Of a stretch of 36,751 nt of DNA, positions 7,801 through 15,323 are shown piece after piece. The DNA is taken from assembly GCA_031412355.1 (NCBI GenBank), contig JANOCR010000105.1:1-36751 (forward strand). The letters are read 5' to 3'. Below the pieces are notes generated by a model, which did not search any database, was not told where the DNA came from, and saw only the letters and a program-made list of their open reading frames with translations. The stretch comes from JAENVT01 sp031412355. GTDB lineage: Bacteria > Actinomycetota > Acidimicrobiia > Acidimicrobiales > Ilumatobacteraceae. Both the position numbers and the translations under genes were made by a program. Every line of letters begins with the position of its first letter. The stretch's first letter is position 1.

Positions 7801-8127
7801 GTGGTGCAAATCCGACTCCTGGGCGGGGTTCGCGCCAGCGACGACCCACCGCGAACGGCGGAGAAGACTCTGCAGTCCTACATCACCCGTCTCCGCAAGG
7901 GTCTCGGAGCCGGATCGATCGCACGCGAGGGCGCTGCATATCGGCTCACCGTCGATCCGCGGGCGGTCGACGTCGCCCGGTTCCAGCGGTTGCTCGACAC
8001 AGGAGACGTCGAAGCTGCGCTCGCGGAGTGGTCTGGCCGTCCGATGGCGGGCTTGGACGCCGCTGGTTTGGGGCCCGCTGTCGACGGGCTCGTCGAGCAA
8101 TGGCTCGGGGCCGTCGAAGCGGGTCTT
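7801..8127 (+). pseudogene. SARP/BTAD-family transcriptional regulator remnant (internal deletion and truncation)
   Basis: The frame opens with GTG GTG behind a GAGGAGG site and encodes VQIRLLGGVRAS, the usual first strand of SARP-type regulators. It then jumps directly to DDPPRTAEKTLQSYITRLRK, which normally lies about 40 residues later. The missing segment holds most of the winged-helix DNA-binding part. A recognisable BTAD start follows (VDVARFQRLLDTGDVEAAL) and stops resembling the family near GAVEAG at about 8127. A full SARP/BTAD regulator is about 250 aa or more. The deletion is in frame. This cannot be a working DNA-binding regulator in the usual sense. Confidence 0.65.
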
Positions 8128-8331
8128 GCCCACCACGGACGCGGCTCGCGTGGTCGGCTACCTCGAAGCCGCCGGCGTCGTAGAAACCGCACTCTTCCGG
8201 TCCGACGTTGCCGACGTGGTCGCCCGCGTCGACACCGGCGAAGACCTCGAGGCGGAACGCGTTCGGGGACGGGACCTCGACCATCGACAACGCTCACGTT
8301 CATCGCAGAAGTCCTCGACCGCCTCACCTGA
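8128..8331 (+). pseudogene. Unassigned coding debris after the SARP remnant
   Basis: Downstream of the SARP remnant the coding character moves to another forward frame, which reads DAARVVGYLEAAGVVETALF and then ADVVARVDTGEDLEAERV. This resembles coding sequence but I cannot name a family. The original frame continues as arginine-rich nonsense to a stop at 8331. The simplest reading is fragments of a second gene abutting the SARP remnant. No start codon or ribosome site supports an intact gene. Confidence 0.35.
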
Positions 8332-8430
8332 GACCTCTCCACAACGAACGAGGCGACAACGATCCCCAGAGCTGCCACAATGAAGCAGGGGCATCAGAAG
8401 ATGGCGTCATCGCCAGATCGTGGGGAAATC

Positions 8431-9030
8431 ATGTTTGTACAAGTCATCGAGGGCAAGGTGTCCGACAAGGCCGGCTTGCGACGCCAGATGGACCGTTGGG
8501 AGGCCGAGCTTCGTCCGGGCGCTGCCGGGTTCCTCGGCAGCACAGGTGGCGTGACCGAAGACGGCGTCGGCTTTGCCATCGCCCGATTCGAGTCGGCCGC
8601 CGCCGCCAAGGCCAACAGCGAGCGCGCCGAACAGGGCAAGTGGTGGACCGAGACCGAGCAGTGCTTCGACGGTCCCGTCTCGTTCACAGACTCCGAAGAT
8701 GTCGAGGAGTTTCTCGCCGGCGGCTCAAACGACGCCGGCTTCGTCCAGGTGATGAAGACTGCCGACGGACCGGCTCGCGCCGACGTCAAGGCCATGGACG
8801 AGAAGTTCTCGAAGCACGCCGCCACGTGGCGCCCGGATCTCATCGGTGGCGTGCGGGTCTGGACGGGCGAGACGTCGACGGTCGAAGTCAACTACTTCAC
8901 AAGTGAAGCCGAAGCTCGCGGCAACGAGAACAAGGAACCTCCGGCCGAACTCGCCGAAATGTTCTCCCAGTTCGCAGACGTGATCGCCAACACCGAGTTC
9001 CTCGACTTGTCCGATCCCTGGCTGTACTGA
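8431..9030 (+). CDS. Two-domain ABM-like (dimeric alpha/beta barrel) protein
   Basis: This 199-aa protein appears to be two tandem repeats of about 95 residues. Each begins with a similar strand (MFVQVIEGKVSDKAGL and AGFVQVMKTADGPARADV), contains RPGAAGFLGSTGGV or RPDLIGGVRVWTG, and ends with a strand/helix containing ARFESAAAAKAN or NYFTSEAEARGNE. This is the layout of antibiotic-biosynthesis-monooxygenase-like ferredoxin folds. No catalytic residues are evident. I chose the ATG at 8431 because TGGGGA lies just upstream and the first strand starts there; an in-frame ATG 17 codons earlier only adds polar residues. It is monocistronic and convergent with the YceI-like gene. Confidence 0.75.
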   Translation: MFVQVIEGKVSDKAGLRRQMDRWEAELRPGAAGFLGSTGGVTEDGVGFAIARFESAAAAKANSERAEQGKWWTETEQCFDGPVSFTDSEDVEEFLAGGSNDAGFVQVMKTADGPARADVKAMDEKFSKHAATWRPDLIGGVRVWTGETSTVEVNYFTSEAEARGNENKEPPAELAEMFSQFADVIANTEFLDLSDPWLY

Positions 9031-9038
9031 CAGTCAGC

Positions 9039-9536
9039 TCACGGGTTCAGGTTCAGTTCGGCGGCAATGCTCAGCCGGCCGGCGCGCCTCGCTCCCACAA
9101 ACACGCCCAGCTCGGGCAGGCCGTGGGTGCCCTGAACGGCGAGCCATAGTGACGCCGGCCGTCCACGTTGGCGAAAGACGCCGTTGTAGCGGAGTCTCAA
9201 TGTCACCGGGCGCACGCAACCTGCGATCCTCGAAGTGCCATCGGCCTGCCACGAGTCGACCGACAGGAGTCGGGTCACCCGGGTAGAGAAGTCCACTCGA
9301 AGATTCGTCTCACCAACGAGCACGCTGAAGTCGAGCGATGAGTCAAGCAGATCGTCGGTGACGACCAGCGTGCCCCGATCGACTTGGGCGGAGAGGAACC
9401 GCTTCCGCAAGCCGCCGGCGGCGAGGCCGAGACGCTGCCCACCGCCGATTTCCCACGGCCCGGCAGCGGGGACATCGACGCCGCCCAACGTGCGGACGAG
9501 GCCAGCGGTTGAGAAAGACACGGTAGAGACAGACAT
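9039..9536 (-). CDS. YceI-like family protein
   Basis: This 165-aa protein shows YceI-type landmarks: PAAGPWEIG near the N-terminus, a central stretch (SSLDFSVLVGETNL) resembling the family's second sheet, and GCVRPVTLRLRYNG matching the GVTRPVTLDVEYNG element. YceI proteins are lipocalin-like beta barrels that bind polyisoprenoids. This copy is divergent and lacks a signal peptide, so it is presumably cytoplasmic. An AAGGAG lies about 10 nt before the ATG. It lies 89 nt downstream of the LAL regulator on the same strand and could be co-transcribed with it. Confidence 0.65.
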   Translation of the reverse strand: MSVSTVSFSTAGLVRTLGGVDVPAAGPWEIGGGQRLGLAAGGLRKRFLSAQVDRGTLVVTDDLLDSSLDFSVLVGETNLRVDFSTRVTRLLSVDSWQADGTSRIAGCVRPVTLRLRYNGVFRQRGRPASLWLAVQGTHGLPELGVFVGARRAGRLSIAAELNLNP

Positions 9537-9625
9537 GATCGGGGCTCCTTTTCCAGTAGGTGCCTCGACTATGGGCGCTGACCGACGCGAACGAAATCGG
9601 CCAGTCGGCTGGGATTAACGATGCA

Positions 9626-12403
9626 TCATTGAAGATCCAACCGGCCGGGCAACTCGGCTCGTGATCGGATGTCGAGCTTGCGATAGATCTTCGACAGGTT
9701 CCACTGCACAGTCTTCGGGCTGATGAACAACTCGGCCGCGACCTCGCGATACGTGCGTCCGGCGGCGATGAGCTCGGCAACCTGAAGCTCTGTCGGCGTC
9801 AAACCGGCGACGGGTGCGCGACCTCCCACCCTGGCCAACTCGGCGGCCGCCTTGTCGACCCACAGCGCCGCGCCGAGGCCAGAGAACATCTCGTGGGCCT
9901 CGACGAGGGCTTCGCGGGCGCCGCGTTTCTGACGGTCTCGACGCTGGACGGAGCCGAACGCCAGCAAGGTGCGCGCCCGCTCGAAGGGCTGCCCGACACG
10001 GTCACCAGCCAACGCGGTGACAAGCACGTCGGATGCATCGTCGAGATGGCCGCGGGCCGCCTGTAGCAAGCCCCTGCCACGCCCGGCGATCAGCGACAAC
10101 CACGGCCGGTTCAGTGTGGCTGCGAGGTGTTCGATGCGCTCGACCAACGTCGCCGCCTCGTCCAGACGACCGAGCATGATCTTGGCCTCAATTGCATCGC
10201 CGTGATATCGGAACAGCGCAGGCTCGACAAGCCCAGAGTCCTCCGCGGCCGCGGCCACATCCGCCAAGGTGCGGTCGGCCTCGTCGAGCCGGCCGAGGGA
10301 CAGCTCGATGAATCCTCGTGTTGCCAGCATCTCCAGGCGCGCCGGAATGACAGCGAATCTCTCGGTCAGCTCGAGTCCCTCGGCGATCGTCGCGAAGGCT
10401 GATTCAACGGAACCAAGGTGCGCCTCGACCAAGGCTTGGATATCGCAGGCATACGGACGTTCACTGGCCTGGCCGCTGGCGCGAGTCGTCTCGGAGCAAT
10501 CCCTTGCTGTCTGGCGAGCATCCGTCCACCTCCCGCCCAACAGCTGGGTACGCGCCAGCCAGAACAGGATGAATGGCAGGGACTGCTCGTCTCCACGATC
10601 AGCGGCTTCCCGATGGAGGGTGGCGAATCGCTCGCGCGCCTCGACGAGCTGGTCGTCGAACTCGAGGAGCAAGCCGTGCATCCAGTCGGGGCGGATCAGG
10701 ATCTCGGGGTGCGACGCACCGTCGGTGAAGGCCACCTCGCCCACGGCATCCACGGCGAGCCCACGCCCTCCCAGCGATCCGAGGAACTGGAGGTTGGTCA
10801 ATGCTCCGGCCAGAAGCTGCGGGTCCCCCGACGCCTTGGACAACGCGACGGCGCGCTGAGCATGAGGCTCTGCCGCCTTGAGACCCGATGACGAATGCAG
10901 GCACCATGCGAGGCCCTTCTCGATCTCGACTTCCGCAATCACGTCGTCGCCCACCTCGGCGAGCGCCTGCTGGAACGCTCTTGCACCGGCTCCGAATCCG
11001 TCGATGTGGGCCACGACCCAACCGAGCTGAACCAGTGACCGGCTGCGCGTCGTTCCCGGGGGTGCCGAGCGAGCGATGTCCTCGAACACGACGCGCGAGC
11101 GCGCCACCTCGCCGGCCTCGAAGAGGCAATCGGCGACATGCAGGCGCCGCTCCCACGCCATCGGAGCTTGGTCTGCGGGGGTGAAACGCGCCGCTGCCTC
11201 CCACAGCTCGGCTGCAGCGTCGGGTGCATAACGGGCCCTCGCCCGGAGCGCAGCGGCGTCGAGCGCCGCGGCGACCTCGACGCCGGGATGTTCAGCGGCG
11301 GCCGCATGGTGCCGGCCGCGCTCCTCGACATCGTCCACGGCCTGCGCCAGACGGGCGTGGAGGCGACGCCGGTCGGGCGCGGACATCTGAGAGTAGGCCG
11401 CGGTGGCGAGCAGGGGATGCGTGAAGCTGACTCTCTCCCTGTCGACCAACAGCACTCCAGCCGCTCTGGCGGCGTCAAGACCTTCGCTGGCGATTTCGTG
11501 TCCGACCACGGACTCGATGAGCGCCGTTGTCGGACGCGCAACCGCAGCGGCGGTCTCGACGACGTCGAGGGCTGCCCTGCTGAGAGCCAGCAACCTGTCA
11601 GCGACGACTTGTTGCAGCGTTGCCGGGATCAGCAGACCGAGACCATCCTGATCGACAACATCGCCCTGGATCATCGCTCTTCCGAGCTGCAGCGCGTACA
11701 ACGGGTTGCCGCCGGAACTGTGGTGAAGGCGAGCCATCGATCGTCGTTCCAACTGGTTCCCGAGCTGGCGACGAAGCAGGAGTTCGAGCTCACCGGCGTC
11801 GAGAGCAGACAGTCGCAGCCGGGTGACGGGCGTTCGTCCATCAGCCTCGATGTCGCCCGGAAAGGCCGCGCCGGTGTCGACTCTGCGCGCAAGCAGCAGC
11901 CCGACTCGTTCGTTGCGCAGTCGGCGAACCGCGAAGGCCAGCACGCCTTGCGATGCGTGGTCCAACCAGTGGACATCGTCGATCCCGACGACGAGCGGGC
12001 TGCTGCGAGCGAGCGCGACGAGCACGCCCAGAAACCCCAGGGCGACTGCGCGCGGAAAGTGCTCGTTGTCCTCGGGCTCGGCCTTCAGCAGCGCCACCTC
12101 CAGCGCGCGCCGCTGCGGCGCCGGCAACTCGTCGAACACGACATCGGGAACGTCGGCGAGCAGATCCGAGAGAGCGGTGAACGCAAGCTGCGCCTCCGCC
12201 TCGACCGCACGACACTCGAGGACCTGGAATGAACGTCGTTCCGCGGCCAATAGACCCTCGCGCCAGAGCGTCGTCTTGCCGAGCCCGGGCTCACCCTCGA
12301 ACACCAACATGGCCGGGCCTCTGTCGAGGGAGTCGACGAAAGTGTTCAGGGCCGACAGCTCCGCGCTGCGGCCAACAAGCTCCTCCCTCGAAACACCGGC
12401 CAT
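9626..12403 (-). CDS. LAL-type LuxR-family ATPase transcriptional regulator
   Basis: This 925-aa protein has the three-part architecture of large ATP-binding LuxR regulators. The N-terminal AAA/STAND ATPase has Walker A GEPGLGKTT at residues 37-45 and a Walker B-like VVGIDDVHWLD near 138-148. A long helical, TPR-like middle follows. The C-terminal LuxR helix-turn-helix (TPTELQVAELIAAGRTYREV, then ISPKTVQWNLSKIYRKL) occupies the last 60 residues. Such proteins activate transcription after ligand and ATP binding. The start is 15 nt downstream of the response-regulator stop, so it is the third gene of a kinase/response regulator/LAL operon. The inducing ligand is unknown. Confidence 0.92.
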   Translation of the reverse strand: MAGVSREELVGRSAELSALNTFVDSLDRGPAMLVFEGEPGLGKTTLWREGLLAAERRSFQVLECRAVEAEAQLAFTALSDLLADVPDVVFDELPAPQRRALEVALLKAEPEDNEHFPRAVALGFLGVLVALARSSPLVVGIDDVHWLDHASQGVLAFAVRRLRNERVGLLLARRVDTGAAFPGDIEADGRTPVTRLRLSALDAGELELLLRRQLGNQLERRSMARLHHSSGGNPLYALQLGRAMIQGDVVDQDGLGLLIPATLQQVVADRLLALSRAALDVVETAAAVARPTTALIESVVGHEIASEGLDAARAAGVLLVDRERVSFTHPLLATAAYSQMSAPDRRRLHARLAQAVDDVEERGRHHAAAAEHPGVEVAAALDAAALRARARYAPDAAAELWEAAARFTPADQAPMAWERRLHVADCLFEAGEVARSRVVFEDIARSAPPGTTRSRSLVQLGWVVAHIDGFGAGARAFQQALAEVGDDVIAEVEIEKGLAWCLHSSSGLKAAEPHAQRAVALSKASGDPQLLAGALTNLQFLGSLGGRGLAVDAVGEVAFTDGASHPEILIRPDWMHGLLLEFDDQLVEARERFATLHREAADRGDEQSLPFILFWLARTQLLGGRWTDARQTARDCSETTRASGQASERPYACDIQALVEAHLGSVESAFATIAEGLELTERFAVIPARLEMLATRGFIELSLGRLDEADRTLADVAAAAEDSGLVEPALFRYHGDAIEAKIMLGRLDEAATLVERIEHLAATLNRPWLSLIAGRGRGLLQAARGHLDDASDVLVTALAGDRVGQPFERARTLLAFGSVQRRDRQKRGAREALVEAHEMFSGLGAALWVDKAAAELARVGGRAPVAGLTPTELQVAELIAAGRTYREVAAELFISPKTVQWNLSKIYRKLDIRSRAELPGRLDLQ

Positions 12404-12418
12404 AGCGTCCCGTCCTGT

Positions 12419-13105
12419 CTACGACGAGTCGGGTCGCTTGATCGAGGCGCCGGGGCGCACGAGGCCAGTCTCGTAGGCGAGCACGACTGCCTGAACCCGG
12501 TCGCGTACACCGAGTTTGGTCAGTAGTCGGCTTACGTGAGTCTTCGCGGTGGCCTCGCCGATGAACATCTGGGCAGCGATCTCGCGGTTGCTGAGGCCGT
12601 GGGCCAGCAGCTCGAGCGCCTCGCGCTCGCGTTCGGTCAGATCGTCAGGCAGGGCGGTGTTGACCACCTCGGGCTCGGCTTGGCGAGCGAACTCCTCGAT
12701 CAATCGTTTGGTCACCGACGGAGACAACAACGCATCACCCTGAGCGATCAAACGCACAGCGGCAACGAGATCCTTGGCCGGCGTGTCTTTCAGCATGTAT
12801 CCACTGGCGCCGGCACGAATAGCGGCGTACACGTACTCGTCGAGATCGAAGGTGGTCAGCACGAGCACCTTGGTGTCGCAGTCGTTGCTCGCGGTGATCA
12901 ACCGAGTGGCCTCAATGCCGTCCAAGACAGGCATGCGGATGTCCATGAGTACCACGTCCGGGCGAGCGCGCAGACAGAGCTCGACACCGACTCGACCGTT
13001 CTCGGCATCACCGACGACGTCGATGTCGGGCTGAGCATCGAGGATCATGCTGAACCCGTCGCGCATCAGCGCCTGGTCGTCGACGATGGCGACTCTGATG
13101 GTCAT
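12419..13105 (-). CDS. NarL/LuxR-family response regulator
   Basis: This 228-aa protein has a receiver domain with acidic residues D9/D10, phospho-acceptor Asp55 (VVLMDIRMP), Thr84/Thr85 and Lys106 (YMLKD). It ends in a LuxR-type helix-turn-helix (LTEREREALELLAHGLSNREI, then GEATAKTHVSRLLTKL). It pairs with the histidine kinase whose stop codon overlaps its start by ATGA. The divergent ABC exporter operon is the most likely target, as for many actinobacterial kinase/regulator/ABC loci. All receiver residues look intact. Confidence 0.95.
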   Translation of the reverse strand: MTIRVAIVDDQALMRDGFSMILDAQPDIDVVGDAENGRVGVELCLRARPDVVLMDIRMPVLDGIEATRLITASNDCDTKVLVLTTFDLDEYVYAAIRAGASGYMLKDTPAKDLVAAVRLIAQGDALLSPSVTKRLIEEFARQAEPEVVNTALPDDLTEREREALELLAHGLSNREIAAQMFIGEATAKTHVSRLLTKLGVRDRVQAVVLAYETGLVRPGASIKRPDSS

Positions 13106-14373
13106 GTTCGCTGCTCCACGATTGGTGAAGCTTCGCGAACTTCACTGTTGACGATAGGGAGGCTGGCGCGAACTGCGTAGCCACCGCCGCGCTGCGGCCC
13201 CGACGTGAACCGGCCGCCGTAGATCTCGACCCGTTCGCGCATGCCGATCAGACCATTGCCCGTGCCGACCCCGGAAAGAGACGTGGCGGCACCACACCCG
13301 TCGTCGACGACCTCGACCACGAGATCGTTCGGTTGGTAGGAGATTTGCACGGTGGCCGACGCCGACGCACCCGCGTGTTTGAGCACGTTCGTCAGCGCCT
13401 CCTGCACGATGCGGAAGGCGGCCAGCTCGATCCCGGGTGCGAGTGGTTGCTGATCACCCACGATGACCAACTTCGCTGTCACGCCGGTGGCCGAGGACTG
13501 CGCGACCGCGACGGCGATGTCGGCGATTCCTGGCTGGGGCGACAGCGACGCCCCGTCGTCTCCGGTTTCGCGCAGAACTCCGAGCATTCGACGCAGCTCA
13601 GTCAGCGACTCCCTTCCGACGGTCTCGATTTTTGCGAATACGTCAGCGGCCTTGTCCGGATTACCGTGCACGATCTCGCGCCCGGCCGCTGCCTGTACCG
13701 CGATGACGCTCATCGCGTGGGCGACCACATCGTGCATCTCGCGGGCGATCCGGCTGCGTTCTCTGACTACTGCCCGTTCCGCTTCGGCGAGGCGATCGGC
13801 TTCCGCCGCGGCCGCGCGGCGTTCGGTGTCGACGAAGATTCGCTCGCGATTGCGCATCAGTACCCCCGCAGCGATCGCTGCGACGAGAAACGCCACAACG
13901 CTGAGCGCCTGCAAGTAGGCGAACCCGTCGGGTTCGTCGAGCACGCTGACGCTGGCCACGATCAGCAGAGCGAGGCAAGCGACGCAGATCGCCCACCAGG
14001 CACGCCGGCGACGTTCGGCATGAGCAGCCACGGCGTACAGCGCGGGCAAACCCAGTACCGCCAACAGGGCCCCGTGGCCTCGCAACCAGAACGTGGCCAG
14101 CGCGGCGGTCACGATCGCGAGCACCTCGACCGGCACGCGCCGCCGCCACACCAGGGCCGTCGAGCCGGCGATGACCAGCGCGTACGCGAAGCCGTCGGCG
14201 AGCCGCTCTCCTGGCACGGCCTCGGAGGATGTCGTTGCCACCTCGACGACGGCGAGTACGCCCACGACTGCAGCCACAGCCACGTCGATCAGGACCCGGG
14301 GATCGCGTGCCCAGCGAGCGAAGCGCATCAGTGACCCGGCCCTCGAATCATGCAACGAACCGTACAGTGCCAC
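13102..14373 (-). CDS. Membrane histidine kinase (HisKA_3 type)
   Basis: This 423-aa protein has about five hydrophobic segments in residues 25-175 and a short coiled linker (ERRAAAAEADRLAEAERAVV). The HisKA_3 dimerisation box has His214 in RIAREMHDVVAHAMS. An HATPase_c domain follows with N-box EALTNVLKHAG, G1 VEVVDDGCG and GNGLIGMRERVEIYGG. It phosphorylates the response regulator encoded next. The GTG at 14373 has a GGAGG about 11 nt upstream; the ATG at 14328 (MRFARW), 15 codons in, is an alternative. The extracellular part is small, so it may sense the membrane or a partner protein, for example the sensor-domain protein at 17900-18571. Confidence 0.93.
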   Translation of the reverse strand: MALYGSLHDSRAGSLMRFARWARDPRVLIDVAVAAVVGVLAVVEVATTSSEAVPGERLADGFAYALVIAGSTALVWRRRVPVEVLAIVTAALATFWLRGHGALLAVLGLPALYAVAAHAERRRRAWWAICVACLALLIVASVSVLDEPDGFAYLQALSVVAFLVAAIAAGVLMRNRERIFVDTERRAAAAEADRLAEAERAVVRERSRIAREMHDVVAHAMSVIAVQAAAGREIVHGNPDKAADVFAKIETVGRESLTELRRMLGVLRETGDDGASLSPQPGIADIAVAVAQSSATGVTAKLVIVGDQQPLAPGIELAAFRIVQEALTNVLKHAGASASATVQISYQPNDLVVEVVDDGCGAATSLSGVGTGNGLIGMRERVEIYGGRFTSGPQRGGGYAVRASLPIVNSEVREASPIVEQRT

Positions 14374-14387
14374 GCGCTGCCGTTCCT

Positions 14388-14490
14388 CCGGCGATGTGAT
14401 GACCGTGCGTCCACCGATGTGATGACGCCAGCCCTGTCCGACGCCGGCGCGACCAGCCGTCGGTCGGATGTGCGATCACCACATCGCCGG
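14388..14490. promoter_or_regulatory. Putative operator cluster in the kinase/ABC divergent promoter region
   Basis: Between the divergent kinase and ABC operons, CGATGTGATGAC occurs twice in direct orientation (14392-14403 and 14415-14426), 23 bp apart start to start, which is about two helical turns. The 11-bp word CCGGCGATGTG at 14388-14398 recurs inverted as CACATCGCCGG at 14480-14490. Repeats spaced by helical turns between a two-component operon and its likely target are typical of regulator binding sites. Binding by the neighbouring response regulator is inference. Confidence 0.5.
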
Positions 14491-14526
14491 ACGACCTCCG
14501 AGCCCGCCTTGTTTACCGTCGAGATC

Positions 14527-15291
14527 ATGACAATCCTCCAGAATCCCCAGAGCCTTCACGGCGGCACATTCGCTGCAGCTTCTGCCCGCGGCGCCACCAA
14601 GACCTACGGCACCGGCGACACCGAAGTCCTGGCCCTCGACAGCGTCGATGTCGACTTCGTGGCCGGCCAGTTCACCGCAATCATGGGCCCCTCGGGCTCG
14701 GGCAAGTCGACCCTCATGCACTGCATGGCAGGCCTTGATCGCCTGAGCGCCGGCTCGGCCTTCGTCGGCGATGTCGACATCTCCAACGCAACCGAGAAGC
14801 AACTCACTCTGCTGCGGCGCGATCGGCTTGGCTTCATCTTCCAGTCGTTCAACCTCGTGCCGACGTTGACCGCGATCGAGAACATCACATTGCCGATGGA
14901 CCTCGCCGGTGCCAAGCCCGATCCGAAATGGGTCGACCACGTGATCACCACCGTTGGATTGAAGGGCCGCCTCAAGCATCGCCCCAATGAACTGTCGGGC
15001 GGCCAGCAGCAGCGCGTCGCCGTGGCCCGGGCGTTGGCCAGTCGGCCGCAGCTCATCTTCGCCGATGAGCCCACGGGCAACCTCGACAGCAACACGGGAT
15101 CACAGATCCTGGCGTTCATGCGCCATGCCGTGCGCGAGCTCGGCCAGACGATTGTCATGGTGACCCACGACGCTGTGGCGGCCAGCTACTCGGATCGCGT
15201 CGTCTTCCTTGCCGATGGTCGGATCACCGACCAGCTGATGCAACCAACTCCCGATGCCGTGCTCGACCACATGCGTCGACTCGGCAACTGA
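14527..15291 (+). CDS. ABC transporter ATP-binding protein (MacB/LolD-like)
   Basis: This 254-aa ATPase has Walker A GPSGSGKST at residues 54-62, a Q-loop in FIFQSFNLVPTLTAIEN, the signature LSGGQQQR, Walker B LIFADEPTGNLDS and the H-loop His in MVTHD. The QSFNLVPTLTA and DEPTGNLD motifs place it with MacB/LolD-type exporters that work with FtsX-family permeases. I chose the ATG at 14527 because homology begins soon after; the frame is open further upstream but that would run through the operator repeats. It is divergent from the two-component operon and 32 nt upstream of its permease gene. Confidence 0.95.
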   Translation: MTILQNPQSLHGGTFAAASARGATKTYGTGDTEVLALDSVDVDFVAGQFTAIMGPSGSGKSTLMHCMAGLDRLSAGSAFVGDVDISNATEKQLTLLRRDRLGFIFQSFNLVPTLTAIENITLPMDLAGAKPDPKWVDHVITTVGLKGRLKHRPNELSGGQQQRVAVARALASRPQLIFADEPTGNLDSNTGSQILAFMRHAVRELGQTIVMVTHDAVAASYSDRVVFLADGRITDQLMQPTPDAVLDHMRRLGN

Positions 15292-15323
15292 ACCGTCCAC
15301 GACACACAGATTGGATCCCGGTC

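Noticed and set aside
11138..12232. Long plus-strand open frame opposite the LAL regulator
   Set aside because: Antisense shadow of a gene with clear Walker and helix-turn-helix motifs; no ribosome site or recognisable domain.
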